A stretch of 64,000 nucleotides of DNA from NCBI RefSeq assembly GCF_000243415.2, contig NZ_KI912270.1, forward strand, positions 5,413,837 to 5,477,836. The letters are read 5' to 3'. The notes under the pieces are model-generated. The model was not told where the DNA came from and did no database searches. It saw nothing but the letters and a program-made list of their open reading frames with translations. Both the position numbers and the translations under genes were made by a program. This document shows, one piece after another, positions 10,514-19,270 of this stretch. This stretch comes from Mycolicibacterium tusciae JS617. GTDB taxonomy: Bacteria > Actinomycetota > Actinomycetes > Mycobacteriales > Mycobacteriaceae. Position 1 is the stretch's first letter; each line of letters opens with the position of its first letter.

Positions 10514-10977
10514 GGGCGCAGCTCAATTACCGTCTTGCCGATTCGAACCGGCGTCCCCATCGAAACGCGTACCGCAGTCGTCACCTTGGCCCTGTCGAGG
10601 TATGTGCCGTTGGTCGATCCTAGGTCTTCTACGTACCATTCCGAACCTCGAGGGGACAGCCTGGCATGCCGTGTCGAGGCGTAATCGTCGGTGAGAACCA
10701 GCGTTGAGTCGTCGGCGCGGCCGATGAGCACCGGTTGGCTGCCCAAAGTGATGCGTGTGCCAGCCAGCGCCCCCTCGGTGACGACCAGCTGACGCGCCAC
10801 GTTCCTGCGGCCCCGATTGGGCAGCAGCGAACCCCGCAGCGGCAGTCCCCGTCGCACCATGACCGCTCCGGTGGGCGCGTAGATATCGGTCTTCAGGATC
10901 CTTAGCACCGACCAGATGAACAACCACAGAAGCAACAGGAAGCCGACGCGTGTCAGTTGCAGTACCAACCCCTGCAT
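10510..10977 (-). CDS. fhaB: FHA-domain protein FhaB (FipA)
   Basis: A 155-residue protein with an N-terminal transmembrane helix (about residues 5-25) and a C-terminal FHA domain. FHA landmarks are IGRADDSTLVLTDDYAS, RHARL and GSTNGTYLD, which bind phosphothreonine on kinase targets. In M. tuberculosis FhaB/FipA helps link FtsZ and FtsQ under oxidative stress. It is the first gene of the six-gene coupled operon. The 144 bases between it and fhaA probably hold the operon promoter. Confidence 0.94.
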   Translation of the reverse strand: MQGLVLQLTRVGFLLLLWLFIWSVLRILKTDIYAPTGAVMVRRGLPLRGSLLPNRGRRNVARQLVVTEGALAGTRITLGSQPVLIGRADDSTLVLTDDYASTRHARLSPRGSEWYVEDLGSTNGTYLDRAKVTTAVRVSMGTPVRIGKTVIELRP

Positions 10978-11121
10978 CTGACGTCCTCTCCGTCCCCATC
11001 CGTTTCCGTCGCACCGACAACAAACACCAAGTCACCACATTCGGCAACGTCACGATACTTGGACAGCCAGCGGCATGGGGAGAAGCCCGCAGCTTCCCCT
11101 CAGCCGATGGGCGGCCAGCGG

Positions 11122-12591
11122 TCAGTGCACGCGGACGACGATCTCGGAATGGCCCAACCGGATCACGTCGCCATCGGCGAGTTGCCACTCCTGAACCGGC
11201 GCGTTGTTGACCGTCGTGCCGTTCGTCGAATTGAGGTCGGCGAGCAATGCCACCTGACCGTCCCAGCGGATTTCCAGGTGACGACGCGAAACACCGGTAT
11301 CGGGCAGGCGGAACTGAGCGTCCTGTCCGCGGCCGATCACGTTGGCACCCTCACGCAGTTGGTAGGTGCGGCCGCTGCCGTCGTCGAGCTGCAGAGTGAC
11401 GGTGGCGCCGGCCACGGGGTAGTCGCCCTGCCCGTAGCCGTAACCACCGGCCGCGGGCTGGCCGTAGTCGTATCCGCCCCCCTGGGGTTCGCCGTATCCC
11501 GGCTCGGCGTATCCGGCGCCGGGCTCGCCGTAGCGCCCGTAGTCGGGCTGGGCGCCGTAGCCCTGGTCCTGACGGCCGTAGGCCTGACCGCCGTAGCCGC
11601 CCTGATCTGGATAGCCGCCTTGGTCGGGGTAACCACCCTGGCCCTGGCCCTGGTCCGGGTAGCCACCCTGGTCGGGATAGGCCGGCCGGCCGTCGGGCCG
11701 GCCGTAACCGCCTTCGTCGGGCCGCGCGGGGGGACGTCCGTAGTCGTAGTCACCCGCGGGTGGCTGGTAGCCAGGCTGGCCGCCCTGGGGTGGTGGGCCG
11801 TACCCGCCGGGCGCCTGCCGGTAACCCGGGTCCTGGTAGCCGGGCTGGCCGCCCGGGGGAGGGCCGTATCCGCCGGCAGGCGGGCGCTGCTCGTACGGCT
11901 GCTGCGGGTAGCCGCCCTGGCCCTGGTCCGGGTAGCCGCCTTGATCGGGGTAGCCGCCCTGGCGCGACGGGTAGCCCCCGTCGCGCTGCGGCGGGTAGCC
12001 GCCCTGCTCCGGATAGCCACCCTGTTCTTGCGGGGGGTACGGGGGGCGGGGGTCCTGCGGCCGGTCCTCAGGCCGTGGGTAGCGGTCGTCGTAATACTCG
12101 TCGGCTGGCCGGCCCTGCGCCTGGCCACCGTATTGCGTCGGGTTGTCGCTCATCGGTACTCCTGATTCTGCGTTGGACGAGAGTTCTCGGGGTGGTGAGG
12201 CGGGATCGTCATTGGTGGAGTCAGGATTGACCGCCCCACGCGCGCGAAACTGTCCTGTGTGCAGGCTGGATGATTGTTCGAACCTGACGACCACATCACC
12301 ATACGTTTGCCATCCCTGCTCATGGATGTATCCCTCCAAGTGCTTGGCAAAAGTCGCTGATGTGAGGTCCGGGTCGGCACTCACCTTCTGATAGTCAGGC
12401 ACACTGAGGGTAATGACGTAGTCGTTTGGCGCCAAAACTCGCCCGGCTGCCAATTGCCGCGCACCGGTCTCCGCTTCGCGGCGAAGCATCGCCTCGACCT
12501 CTTGCGGAACGATCGATCCGCCGAACACTCGGGCGAATGCGTCGCCAACGGTCGACTCGAGTTTGCGCTCAAAACGGTCGACCAGACCCAT
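11122..12591 (-). CDS. fhaA: FHA-domain protein FhaA with long Gly/Tyr/Pro/Gln-rich linker
   Basis: A 489-residue cytosolic phosphopeptide-binding protein. Residues 1-115 form the DUF3662 (FhaA N-terminal) domain. Residues about 150-390 are a low-complexity linker built from repeats such as GGYPDQ, GGYPPQ and YGPPPGG. The last 95 residues are the FHA domain (VIGRGQDAQFRLPDTGVS, RRHLEI, NSTNGTTVNN). In M. tuberculosis the FHA domain binds the phosphorylated pseudokinase domain of MviN to control peptidoglycan synthesis. The repeat-rich part gives long open frames on the other strand that are not genes. Confidence 0.94.
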   Translation of the reverse strand: MGLVDRFERKLESTVGDAFARVFGGSIVPQEVEAMLRREAETGARQLAAGRVLAPNDYVITLSVPDYQKVSADPDLTSATFAKHLEGYIHEQGWQTYGDVVVRFEQSSSLHTGQFRARGAVNPDSTNDDPASPPRELSSNAESGVPMSDNPTQYGGQAQGRPADEYYDDRYPRPEDRPQDPRPPYPPQEQGGYPEQGGYPPQRDGGYPSRQGGYPDQGGYPDQGQGGYPQQPYEQRPPAGGYGPPPGGQPGYQDPGYRQAPGGYGPPPQGGQPGYQPPAGDYDYGRPPARPDEGGYGRPDGRPAYPDQGGYPDQGQGQGGYPDQGGYPDQGGYGGQAYGRQDQGYGAQPDYGRYGEPGAGYAEPGYGEPQGGGYDYGQPAAGGYGYGQGDYPVAGATVTLQLDDGSGRTYQLREGANVIGRGQDAQFRLPDTGVSRRHLEIRWDGQVALLADLNSTNGTTVNNAPVQEWQLADGDVIRLGHSEIVVRVH

Positions 12592-12839
12592 ATCACCGCC
12601 CGCCTCAATCGTCGTTCGCCGTCATCGGAGCGCACCCTGCGGTCCATCCGCGTGTCGCCTGGCCACCACCCTTGTCTGCATGGTATCGGCCCAGCCCGTC
12701 GCAGCGTGACCAATGAAATTCTGAGAATCAGAACCGGGCAGGTCAGCAGCGTTTGCGCGGGAAGCTTTCAGGTAGCCGGAACCCCATCGCCACGGTTGGG
12801 GAGCGCGGTCTTGTGCGTGATAGTCTTCCCCGGTTGTTG

Positions 12840-12922
12840 GGGCGAGTGGCGGAATGGCAGACGCGCTGGCTTCAGGTGCCAGTGTCCTTCGGGACGTGGG
12901 GGTTCAAGTCCCCCTTCGCCCA
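12840..12922 (+). tRNA. leuT: tRNA-Leu (anticodon CAG)
   Basis: An 83-base tRNA without an encoded CCA end. The acceptor arms GGGCGAG and TTCGCCC pair (one G-T). The anticodon stem CTGGC/GCCAG encloses the loop TTCAGGT with CAG at 12873-12875. The long variable arm expected for tRNA-Leu closes on a TTCG tetraloop, and the T-arm GGGGGTTCAAGTCCCCC is intact. It sits just upstream of fhaA in the divergent direction, the same place as leuT in M. tuberculosis. Confidence 0.97.
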
Positions 12923-12938
12923 CAATCAAATTCGAGAC

Positions 12939-12980
12939 ACATGAAGGTCACGTATCGATCTGGATGCGTGACCTTCATGT
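12939..12980 (+). terminator. Hairpin downstream of tRNA-Leu, probably a shared terminator
   Basis: A perfect 14-base stem (12939-12952 with 12967-12980) around a 14-base loop starts 16 bases after the tRNA. It lies between the tRNA and the stop codon of the convergent hydrolase gene, so it could end transcripts from both sides. There is no strong U-tract, which is common for mycobacterial terminators. Confidence 0.6.
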
Positions 12981-12998
12981 TTGTGCGGACATGCTGAG

Positions 12999-14672
12999 TC
13001 AGCCCCGCAAGATCGCGTCGTAAACGCGCTGGGTGGCGGCCGGATCCCAGTCCGGTGGATCGAGGATGTCCACCCAGAGCTGTGCGGCGTCGGGACCGAA
13101 GGCGTGCCCGTATCCGTAGGGCACCTCGGCGGAGAAGATCATGTCCAGCGTCACCTGCCAGAACGTCACGAACGGCAGCCATCGAACGCCGGGGTCGACG
13201 TCAGGTCCACGTGGTTCACGCAGCCAGTCCGGGCGCTGCATCAGCAGGTCGAAGGACCACCAGGTGATTGGATCGCTGGCGTGCTGCCAGAACACCACCC
13301 GCGGAAAATCCCATGGCCCAGCAAGATTCACATCGGCGGGCCGCGAAGCGAACCGGATGTGTCGGCCCTCGTCGACCACCGGGAGCCGCTCGAGCGATCC
13401 CGGGTCGCGGTTGGCGGTAAGCCTGCTCCACGGCTGCGCGAAATTCGGCGTCCCCACGAGCAGCGCGCCGTCGGTGCGGCTGACGATGTCGGCGCCCGAG
13501 GCGAACGCCGCCTGCCCGCCGAATGAACCCAGACTCTCGCCGAACACCACCAACTTGGGGCGCGCGTCTTCGGGAAGGGCGACCCAATCCCGGTATATCG
13601 CCTCGAACAACGCCTGACCGGCTAGTGGAGGCGTCTCCCGATCCGCGACGAACGACAACGCACTGGGCAGAAACGAATACTGCATCGACGCGATCGCGGT
13701 ATCCCCGCCGTTCACGTACTCAAGGGCGGCTGACACGTTGGGATTCACCCAGCCGCGCCCCGTCGTGGTCACCACGGCCAGCACTCTGCGGTCGAATGCA
13801 CGGGTCCGACGCAGCTCCTCGACCACCCGCTCGGCGATGCCCTCGACGGTGTCGGCGGATTCACGGCCGGCATAGACCCGGATCGGGGTCAGCGCCGCCG
13901 CGTCGGTCACCTCCGCGATCTGCTCGGCGGTCGGACCACCGGCAACGAAGGTTCGGCCCTCACGCCCCAGGGTGTCCCAGGATTGTTGTGATGCCGGTGA
14001 GCCAGAGCGTTCCGGTGCCGTCGGGCGCGTTACACCGTCGGCGGTGCTCCCGTCGGCGACTTCTGCTGAGCGTTCGGCAGCACTCAGCAGACCTCGATGC
14101 AGTGCGCCATTGAGTCCCGCGACCACCAATGCCACGACGAGCACGACCGCGCCGAGTCGAGCGATCGGGCCGGGAACGACCCGATTCCCTTGTGATGTCA
14201 GCGAATTGGTCGCCTCGCGCAGGCCGCGCCCGATCGCCAGTAACGCGACCGCTATCACGACTGCGACGACGAAAACCAGAATGTAGAACGACCGTTGGGC
14301 GCGCGGCAGACCGACGAGGTCGCGCAGGATCTGCTGCCACCACGATCCAAGCACCAGGAAGAGCGGGACGACGACAAGTGCCGTGACCGCCAGTCCGCGC
14401 CAGCCGAGTAGCCGGGTGCGGGGCGACCAGTTGGAGCGAATCCCGCAGCGCCGGATCACCCACGCGACGGCACAGCCCAGCCCGTATCCGATCGCGACGC
14501 TGATGCCGGCAGCGACGCCTTGCAGGAACCACGCCCTCGGCAACAGGGAGGGGCTCATAGACCACGCGAAGAACAACAATGCCAACGACAAACCGACCGG
14601 ATGCAGCGTGGATGCGTAGCGCGAGAATCTCGAAGAAATGATCAGACGGCGGATCCTGCTCACAGCCCGCAT
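12999..14672 (-). CDS. Membrane alpha/beta-hydrolase family protein
   Basis: A 557-residue protein with four or five transmembrane helices in the first 190 residues and a C-terminal alpha/beta-hydrolase domain. The nucleophile elbow reads GESLGS (Ser around residue 350). It resembles the large mycobacterial alpha/beta-hydrolase membrane family represented by Rv1069c. The substrate is unknown; an esterase or lipase role at the inner membrane is an inference from the fold. It runs in the same direction as the TetR gene upstream, with 37 bases between them. Confidence 0.8.
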   Translation of the reverse strand: MRAVSRIRRLIISSRFSRYASTLHPVGLSLALLFFAWSMSPSLLPRAWFLQGVAAGISVAIGYGLGCAVAWVIRRCGIRSNWSPRTRLLGWRGLAVTALVVVPLFLVLGSWWQQILRDLVGLPRAQRSFYILVFVVAVVIAVALLAIGRGLREATNSLTSQGNRVVPGPIARLGAVVLVVALVVAGLNGALHRGLLSAAERSAEVADGSTADGVTRPTAPERSGSPASQQSWDTLGREGRTFVAGGPTAEQIAEVTDAAALTPIRVYAGRESADTVEGIAERVVEELRRTRAFDRRVLAVVTTTGRGWVNPNVSAALEYVNGGDTAIASMQYSFLPSALSFVADRETPPLAGQALFEAIYRDWVALPEDARPKLVVFGESLGSFGGQAAFASGADIVSRTDGALLVGTPNFAQPWSRLTANRDPGSLERLPVVDEGRHIRFASRPADVNLAGPWDFPRVVFWQHASDPITWWSFDLLMQRPDWLREPRGPDVDPGVRWLPFVTFWQVTLDMIFSAEVPYGYGHAFGPDAAQLWVDILDPPDWDPAATQRVYDAILRG

Positions 14673-14709
14673 TCTGCGCGACTGTAGTGGATGCCAGGTC
14701 GTAGCGAGC

Positions 14710-15300
14710 TCAGACGAGCACTCCGCGCAGGACCAGCTCGCTGAGCGTCGTCGCTGCGGCGTCGGTGTCTTTGACGTGACGTACGCAGACGGCGTACCAG
14801 GCGCCGCCGGCGATCACGTCCATGACGGTGTCGGCGTCGACCCCGGGGCGGGCGGTGCCGTCAGAAATCGCCGAGTCCACCCTTTCGGCGAGTTGACTGC
14901 GGGCGGCGGCCTCCAAGCGGTCACTGAGCACGCGGCGCATCCGGCGGTCCGACCGTAAGTCGTTGAGAAGTCCGGGGAGCGCCTCACGCACCGCCGGGTC
15001 GCCGTACATGGCCAGGGCTCCGCGGCACAGCCGGGTGATCTCGGCGACGAAGTCATCGGCGGGAGGTTCGGCACCGAGGTCGGGAAAGAGCGCCTCGTGC
15101 ACCAGTTGGGCCTTCGAACTCCATCGGCGATACACCGCGGGGCGGCTCACCTGCGCCGTGGTGGCGATCAGATCGATGGTGGTTGCCGCGTAGCCGCGGT
15201 CGACCAGCAGGCGCCGTGTCGCGGCGAGCACCGCGGCGTCGATGGACGGGTCACGGCGCGATCCCTGCCTGCGGTGCCGTCGTGCGGCGGTGTCCACCAT
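14710..15300 (-). CDS. TetR family transcriptional regulator
   Basis: A 196-residue regulator with an N-terminal TetR helix-turn-helix (TIDLIATTAQVSRPAVYRRW, about residues 41-60) and a helical ligand-binding C-terminal domain. It reads away from the molybdopterin oxidoreductase at 19531. Without the 4.2 kb insertion-sequence block the two genes would be a divergent pair about 80 bases apart, so it may have regulated that gene as well as the hydrolase downstream. The ligand cannot be told from the sequence. Confidence 0.88.
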   Translation of the reverse strand: MVDTAARRHRRQGSRRDPSIDAAVLAATRRLLVDRGYAATTIDLIATTAQVSRPAVYRRWSSKAQLVHEALFPDLGAEPPADDFVAEITRLCRGALAMYGDPAVREALPGLLNDLRSDRRMRRVLSDRLEAAARSQLAERVDSAISDGTARPGVDADTVMDVIAGGAWYAVCVRHVKDTDAAATTLSELVLRGVLV

Positions 15301-15352
15301 TCGCGCCCTCCCCTCGCCGCTTAGTCGTTACAGTGTGTCACAACAAGCGCAT

Positions 15353-15376
15353 GCCGAACGTGGGTTACCCGCACGC
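15353..15376 (+). repeat. Left terminal inverted repeat of the outer IS30-type element
   Basis: A 24-base sequence that is the exact reverse complement of 19489-19512. Weaker similarity continues inwards for about 25 more bases (both ends share a CGGTCA[G/A]TGCAA block). It marks the left end of the outer element that contains the two other insertion sequences. Confidence 0.88.
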
Positions 15377-15520
15377 ACTTCGGCGGCGGATTCATACGGT
15401 CAGTGCAATATCTGTGATCAGAGGGGTTGCACATGCCGAGTGGTTATCCGCATTCGAGGTCGACGCGGCGGGAGTTGTTCGATCGGGTCTGCCTGGGTGA
15501 GCCGTTGGAGCGGGTGGCCA

Positions 15521-15529
15521 GGGACATGG
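15521..15529 (+). repeat. Target site duplication of the IS256-type element (left copy)
   Basis: GGGACATGG here is repeated at 17002-17010 on the other side of the IS256-type element. The length of nine bases fits IS256-family transposition (8-9 bases). Removing the element and one copy restores the IS30 transposase frame (VARDM-GVSTT). Confidence 0.9.
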
Positions 15530-17001
15530 GAGGAATTGTCAATACCTGTGGATCGGGGTGTTTCAGGCGACCTCCGTTTCGGTTGATTCGGCCGGCTCGG
15601 GCGGTGTGATGTCGGCGGGGCGTTCGAGTAGCTTGCCTTTGTGGAAGACGGCGCCGGCACGGACGAGGGCGACCAGGTGGGGTGCGTTGACTGCCCGCCA
15701 CCGGGCTTGTGCGGCGTCGATAAGCTTGTAGGCCATGGCAATTCCGGCCGCGCGGGATCCCGGCCCCTTGGTGACCTTCGTCCGCAATCGCACGGTGGCG
15801 AAGGTTGATTCGATCGGATTCGTGGTGCGCAAGTGGATCCAGTGTTCGGCTGGGTATTTGTAGAACTCCAACAGCACGTCGGCGTCGTCGACGATCTTGG
15901 CGACCGCCTTGGGGTACTTGGCGCCGTAGTCGATCTCGAAGGCCTTGATCGCGACCTGCGCGTGGTCGAGGTCCTCGGCGTTGTAGATCTCCCGCATCGC
16001 CGCGACCGCACCGGGTTGCGCCGATTTGGGCAGGCAGGAAAGGACATTGGCCTGTTTGTGAAACCAGCAGCGCTGCTCGCGGGTAGCCGGGAACACCTCG
16101 CGCATCGCCTTCCAAAAGCCCAGTGCACCGTCACCGACGGCCAACACCGGGGCGATCATCCCGCGGCGGCGACACGACCGCAGCAGATCGGCCCACGACT
16201 CGGTCGATTCTCGATACCCGTCGGCCAGGGCGACGAGTTCCTTGCGGCCATCGGAGCGGACCCCGATCATCACCAACAGGCACAGCTTCTCCTGCTCGAG
16301 GCGGACCTTGAGGTGAATGCCGTCGACCCACAGGTAGACGAAGTCAGTGCCCGACAGATCCCGGGCCCCGAAGGCCTTGGCCTCCTCCTGCCACTGGCTG
16401 GTCAGCCGTGTGATCGTCGTCGCCGAGAGCCCGGCACTGGACCCGAGGAACTGCTCCAAGGCCGGCCCGAAGTCACTGGTCGACAGGCCGTGCAGGTACA
16501 GCAGCGGCAGCACCTCAGTCATCTGCGGGGACTTGCGCGCCCACGCCGGCAGGATCGCCGAGGAAAACCGCTGCCGCTCACCGGTATCGGCGTCGATACG
16601 CTTGTCGTTGACCCGCGGCGCGGTCACCGCCACCGCGCCCGCGGCGGTCAACACCTCACGCCCGGCGTGGGAGCCGTTGCGGACCACCAGCCGGCGACCG
16701 CTCTCATCGAGCTCACCGGCGTGGGCATCGATGTAGGCGGCCACCTCAGCCTTCAGCGCCGCGGCCAGCATCTGCCGGGCGCCGTCGCGCACGATCTCAT
16801 CCAACAACGACCGACCACCGCCGTCATTGGCGTTGGCCTCATCGGTGTCGTGAACTACGGTGAGCATGGGCGTACCTTCCCAACCAGCGCGTCAACGCCG
16901 GTCTTGATCAGAGAACCTTGGACTTCAGATCATCCCCGGGAAGGTGCGCCCACTTTCATGCCGCCCCACCGAGGGTCATCCACAGGTTCTGATCATTGCT
17001 C
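15530..17001 (-). mobile_element. IS256-family insertion sequence, apparently intact
   Basis: A 1472-base element with imperfect 24-base inverted repeats: 15530-15553 and 16978-17001 match at 19 of 24 positions and both begin GAG inwards. It carries one complete transposase gene on the minus strand and is flanked by the 9-base duplication GGGACATGG. Everything seen is consistent with a recent and potentially still active insertion. Confidence 0.93.
15563..16867 (-). CDS. IS256-family transposase
   Basis: A 434-residue mutator-type transposase of normal length. The DDE triad is visible in LWVDGIHLKVR (first Asp), VLAVGDGALGFW (second Asp) and TTNPIESTFATVR (Glu). The family motif CWFHK sits between the second Asp and the Glu. 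It cuts and joins the element ends via a circular intermediate in this family. The start at 16867 is an ATG 111 bases inside the right inverted repeat, and the stop lies 10 bases inside the left one. The frame is intact. Confidence 0.95.
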   Translation of the reverse strand: MLTVVHDTDEANANDGGGRSLLDEIVRDGARQMLAAALKAEVAAYIDAHAGELDESGRRLVVRNGSHAGREVLTAAGAVAVTAPRVNDKRIDADTGERQRFSSAILPAWARKSPQMTEVLPLLYLHGLSTSDFGPALEQFLGSSAGLSATTITRLTSQWQEEAKAFGARDLSGTDFVYLWVDGIHLKVRLEQEKLCLLVMIGVRSDGRKELVALADGYRESTESWADLLRSCRRRGMIAPVLAVGDGALGFWKAMREVFPATREQRCWFHKQANVLSCLPKSAQPGAVAAMREIYNAEDLDHAQVAIKAFEIDYGAKYPKAVAKIVDDADVLLEFYKYPAEHWIHLRTTNPIESTFATVRLRTKVTKGPGSRAAGIAMAYKLIDAAQARWRAVNAPHLVALVRAGAVFHKGKLLERPADITPPEPAESTETEVA

Positions 17002-17010
17002 GGGACATGG
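17002..17010 (+). repeat. Target site duplication of the IS256-type element (right copy)
   Basis: GGGACATGG, identical to 15521-15529. The base that follows continues the IS30 transposase frame. Confidence 0.9.
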
Positions 17011-17961
17011 GCGTGTCGACTACGGCGGCGAGTCTGTGGTGGCGTCAGGCTGGCGCAATGCCACTACTGCGCGGACAGAACTCCGAGAGAACCCACGGCC
17101 TGATCACCTCCGGCGATCCCGACCGTCTCGGCGGCCGGGGGCATCGCCTCAGCCTGGATGAACGCATCGAGATCATGCGCGGCCGCGACAACGGGGCTCA
17201 CCTACGAACGGATCGGCGAGAAGATCGGCCGGGACGCCAGCGTCGTCTGGCGAGAAGTGCACCGCAACAGCAACCCTGACGGGGATTACCACGCCGGGAT
17301 GGCCCATGCCCGGGCTGCTCAGAAGGCCAAGCGTCCCAAGGGGTTCACCCTCGATGACCCGGTGCTGTGCGCCATGATCGAAACGGCGATGGACGACGGG
17401 TGGAGTCCGAAGCTGATCTCCGAGCTGTTGGTCCGCGATCATCCCGATGACAAGCTGGCACGGGTGAGCCACGAAACCATCTACAAATGCCTCTACGTCC
17501 AAACCCGTGGTCAACTCCGGGCTGACCTGCACAAGTGTCTATCGACCAAACGGGCGGCCCGTAAACCCCACCGGTCGGTCACCCGTGCCGGCGTCTATCC
17601 ACCGGGATCGGTCTTCACCATCCGTGATCGCCCCGCCGAGGCCGCCGACCGGGCAGTGCCCGGGCACTGGGAGGGAGACTTGATCATGGGCGCCGGAAAT
17701 GCCAGTGCCATAGGCACATTGGTGGAGCGCAGTACTCGGTTCACCATCCTGTTACACCTGCCCGCCGATCACACCGCCGAGTCGGTGGCCACCGCGATGA
17801 TCGGGGCGATGAGCGAGCTGCCGGCGCACCTGCGGCGCACCATCACCTGGGACCGGGGCAGCGAGATGGCCAACTGGCGCACCATCGATCTGCAACTGCA
17901 GGCGCCGGTCTACTTCTGCGATCCTCACTCGCCCTGGCAACGGGGCACCAACGAGAACACC

Positions 17962-18205
17962 TATTGGTGCACAGTGTTAGAACCGGACGGTTTCGACGGG
18001 AGCCGACCCGGTGAGCTGCTCGGTGACTCGGAAAACACGTGCCGTGAATGGCCTTCCGTTGATTTGTCCACAGCGGCTCGAGGCAAGAGCCCTGACCGGT
18101 GTGACCTGATAGAAGCCTGCTGAGCCTTCAACTCGCAATAGGTCTGTCCACCGGGCAGAGCCCCCGCCATCGTCCCGTCACCCGGATGAGCGGAGGGACA
18201 TTTCG
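17962..18205 (+). ncRNA. IS110 left non-coding end, candidate bridge RNA
   Basis: IS110-group elements encode a structured bridge RNA in the non-coding end before the transposase that pairs with donor and target DNA. This 244-base leader is in that position. Short matches to the target are present: AACCGG at 17981-17986 equals the right flank at 19278-19283, and GGAGCCG at 17999-18005 is complementary to CGGCTCC in the same flank. Matches this short may be chance. I did not fold the RNA. Confidence 0.35.
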
Positions 18206-19270
18206 ATGGTGACAGTAGGGATCGACCCACACAAGCACGTCCATGTTGCGGTGGCTGTCGATGCTCGCGGTAATCGCATAGGCAAGCCGCTGACCGTGAA
18301 AAACGATGGGCTGCTGATTACCGCGGTGCTCACCTGGATTCGCGCGATCACGGACGCCACCCCAGTGACCTGGGCCATCGAAGACGGTCACGGCTTTGCC
18401 CGCCGGCTGGCCGATGGACTGCTGCTTGCGGGTCAAGAGGTGGTGTGGGTTCCTAGCCGGCTGACCGCCGCGCATCGTAAGTTGCACGCCGCCACGGGCT
18501 CCAAGTCAGATGCCATCGATGCCGTCGCGGCCGCACATGCCGCGATCGCGACACCGGATCTGACCCGCCATCGCATCGACGAGCGGGTCCGCGAACTCCG
18601 CGTTCTCACCGACTACCGTGCTGACCTCGTCAAACGCCGCACCATGATGATCAACCAGCTCAAGGCGCAATCGCATCTGTGGCTTGACCACACGCCCGGC
18701 GACCTGGCGCGGGCCAAGGTAGTAGCGGCGTTGACCGCGCGGCTCGAAGCCGCAGAGGTGGGCATCCACGTACGACAGGTGATCGTCACGATGATCAGCG
18801 AGCTCGCCGAGGCCAACAACCGCATCCACGATCTCGACATCAGGATCAAAGAGCTCGTCACGCCCCTTACGCCGAACCTGTTGGCAATAACCGGGATCAG
18901 CCACAACTCCGCAGCGGTGCTGCTCTCCGAAATCGGTGACATCGAACGGTTTTCGAGCTCAGCCAAACTAGCCCGCTACACCGGGTGCGCTCCGATTCCC
19001 GTCTATTCATCAGACAACGAACGTCACCGACTTCATCGAGGCGGCAACCGCCGTCTCAACAGCGTCCTTTACACGGCGGCGATCGTGCAGACACGCTTCA
19101 ACCCGGCGGCTCAAAAACTCATCGCACGCCAAGAACCGACGAAGGGTGCCCGCGGCGCCAGACGCATCCTCAAGCGCCACCTCGTCGATGTGATCTACCG
19201 AGCGATGCACACCGACCAAGCCTCCTGGCAGCACCAAATCGCCAGATGCCAACCACTCGCATTGACATAG
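18206..19270 (+). CDS. IS110-family (DEDD) transposase
   Basis: A 354-residue transposase. The N-terminal RuvC-like DEDD domain shows GIDPHKHVHVAV (first Asp), WAIEDGHGF (Glu) and KSDAIDAVAAAHAA (two Asp). The C-terminal transposase_20 domain contains LLAITGISHNSAAVLLSEIG and PVYSSDNERHRLHRGGNRRL, with the region of the catalytic Ser of this family. A GGAGGG sequence ten bases upstream supports the ATG at 18206. Length and domain order look complete, so the element may be functional. Confidence 0.93.
   Translation: MVTVGIDPHKHVHVAVAVDARGNRIGKPLTVKNDGLLITAVLTWIRAITDATPVTWAIEDGHGFARRLADGLLLAGQEVVWVPSRLTAAHRKLHAATGSKSDAIDAVAAAHAAIATPDLTRHRIDERVRELRVLTDYRADLVKRRTMMINQLKAQSHLWLDHTPGDLARAKVVAALTARLEAAEVGIHVRQVIVTMISELAEANNRIHDLDIRIKELVTPLTPNLLAITGISHNSAAVLLSEIGDIERFSSSAKLARYTGCAPIPVYSSDNERHRLHRGGNRRLNSVLYTAAIVQTRFNPAAQKLIARQEPTKGARGARRILKRHLVDVIYRAMHTDQASWQHQIARCQPLALT

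Noticed and set aside
11560..12060. Regularly spaced repeats that resemble a CRISPR array
   Set aside because: They are in-frame codon repeats for GGYPDQ-like units inside fhaA; there are no unique spacers and no cas genes in the window.
10957..12165. A 402-codon open frame on the plus strand over fhaA
   Set aside because: It is the complement of the repetitive FhaA linker and FHA domain. Its repetitive Val/Ala/Leu content comes from the GGYP repeats on the other strand.
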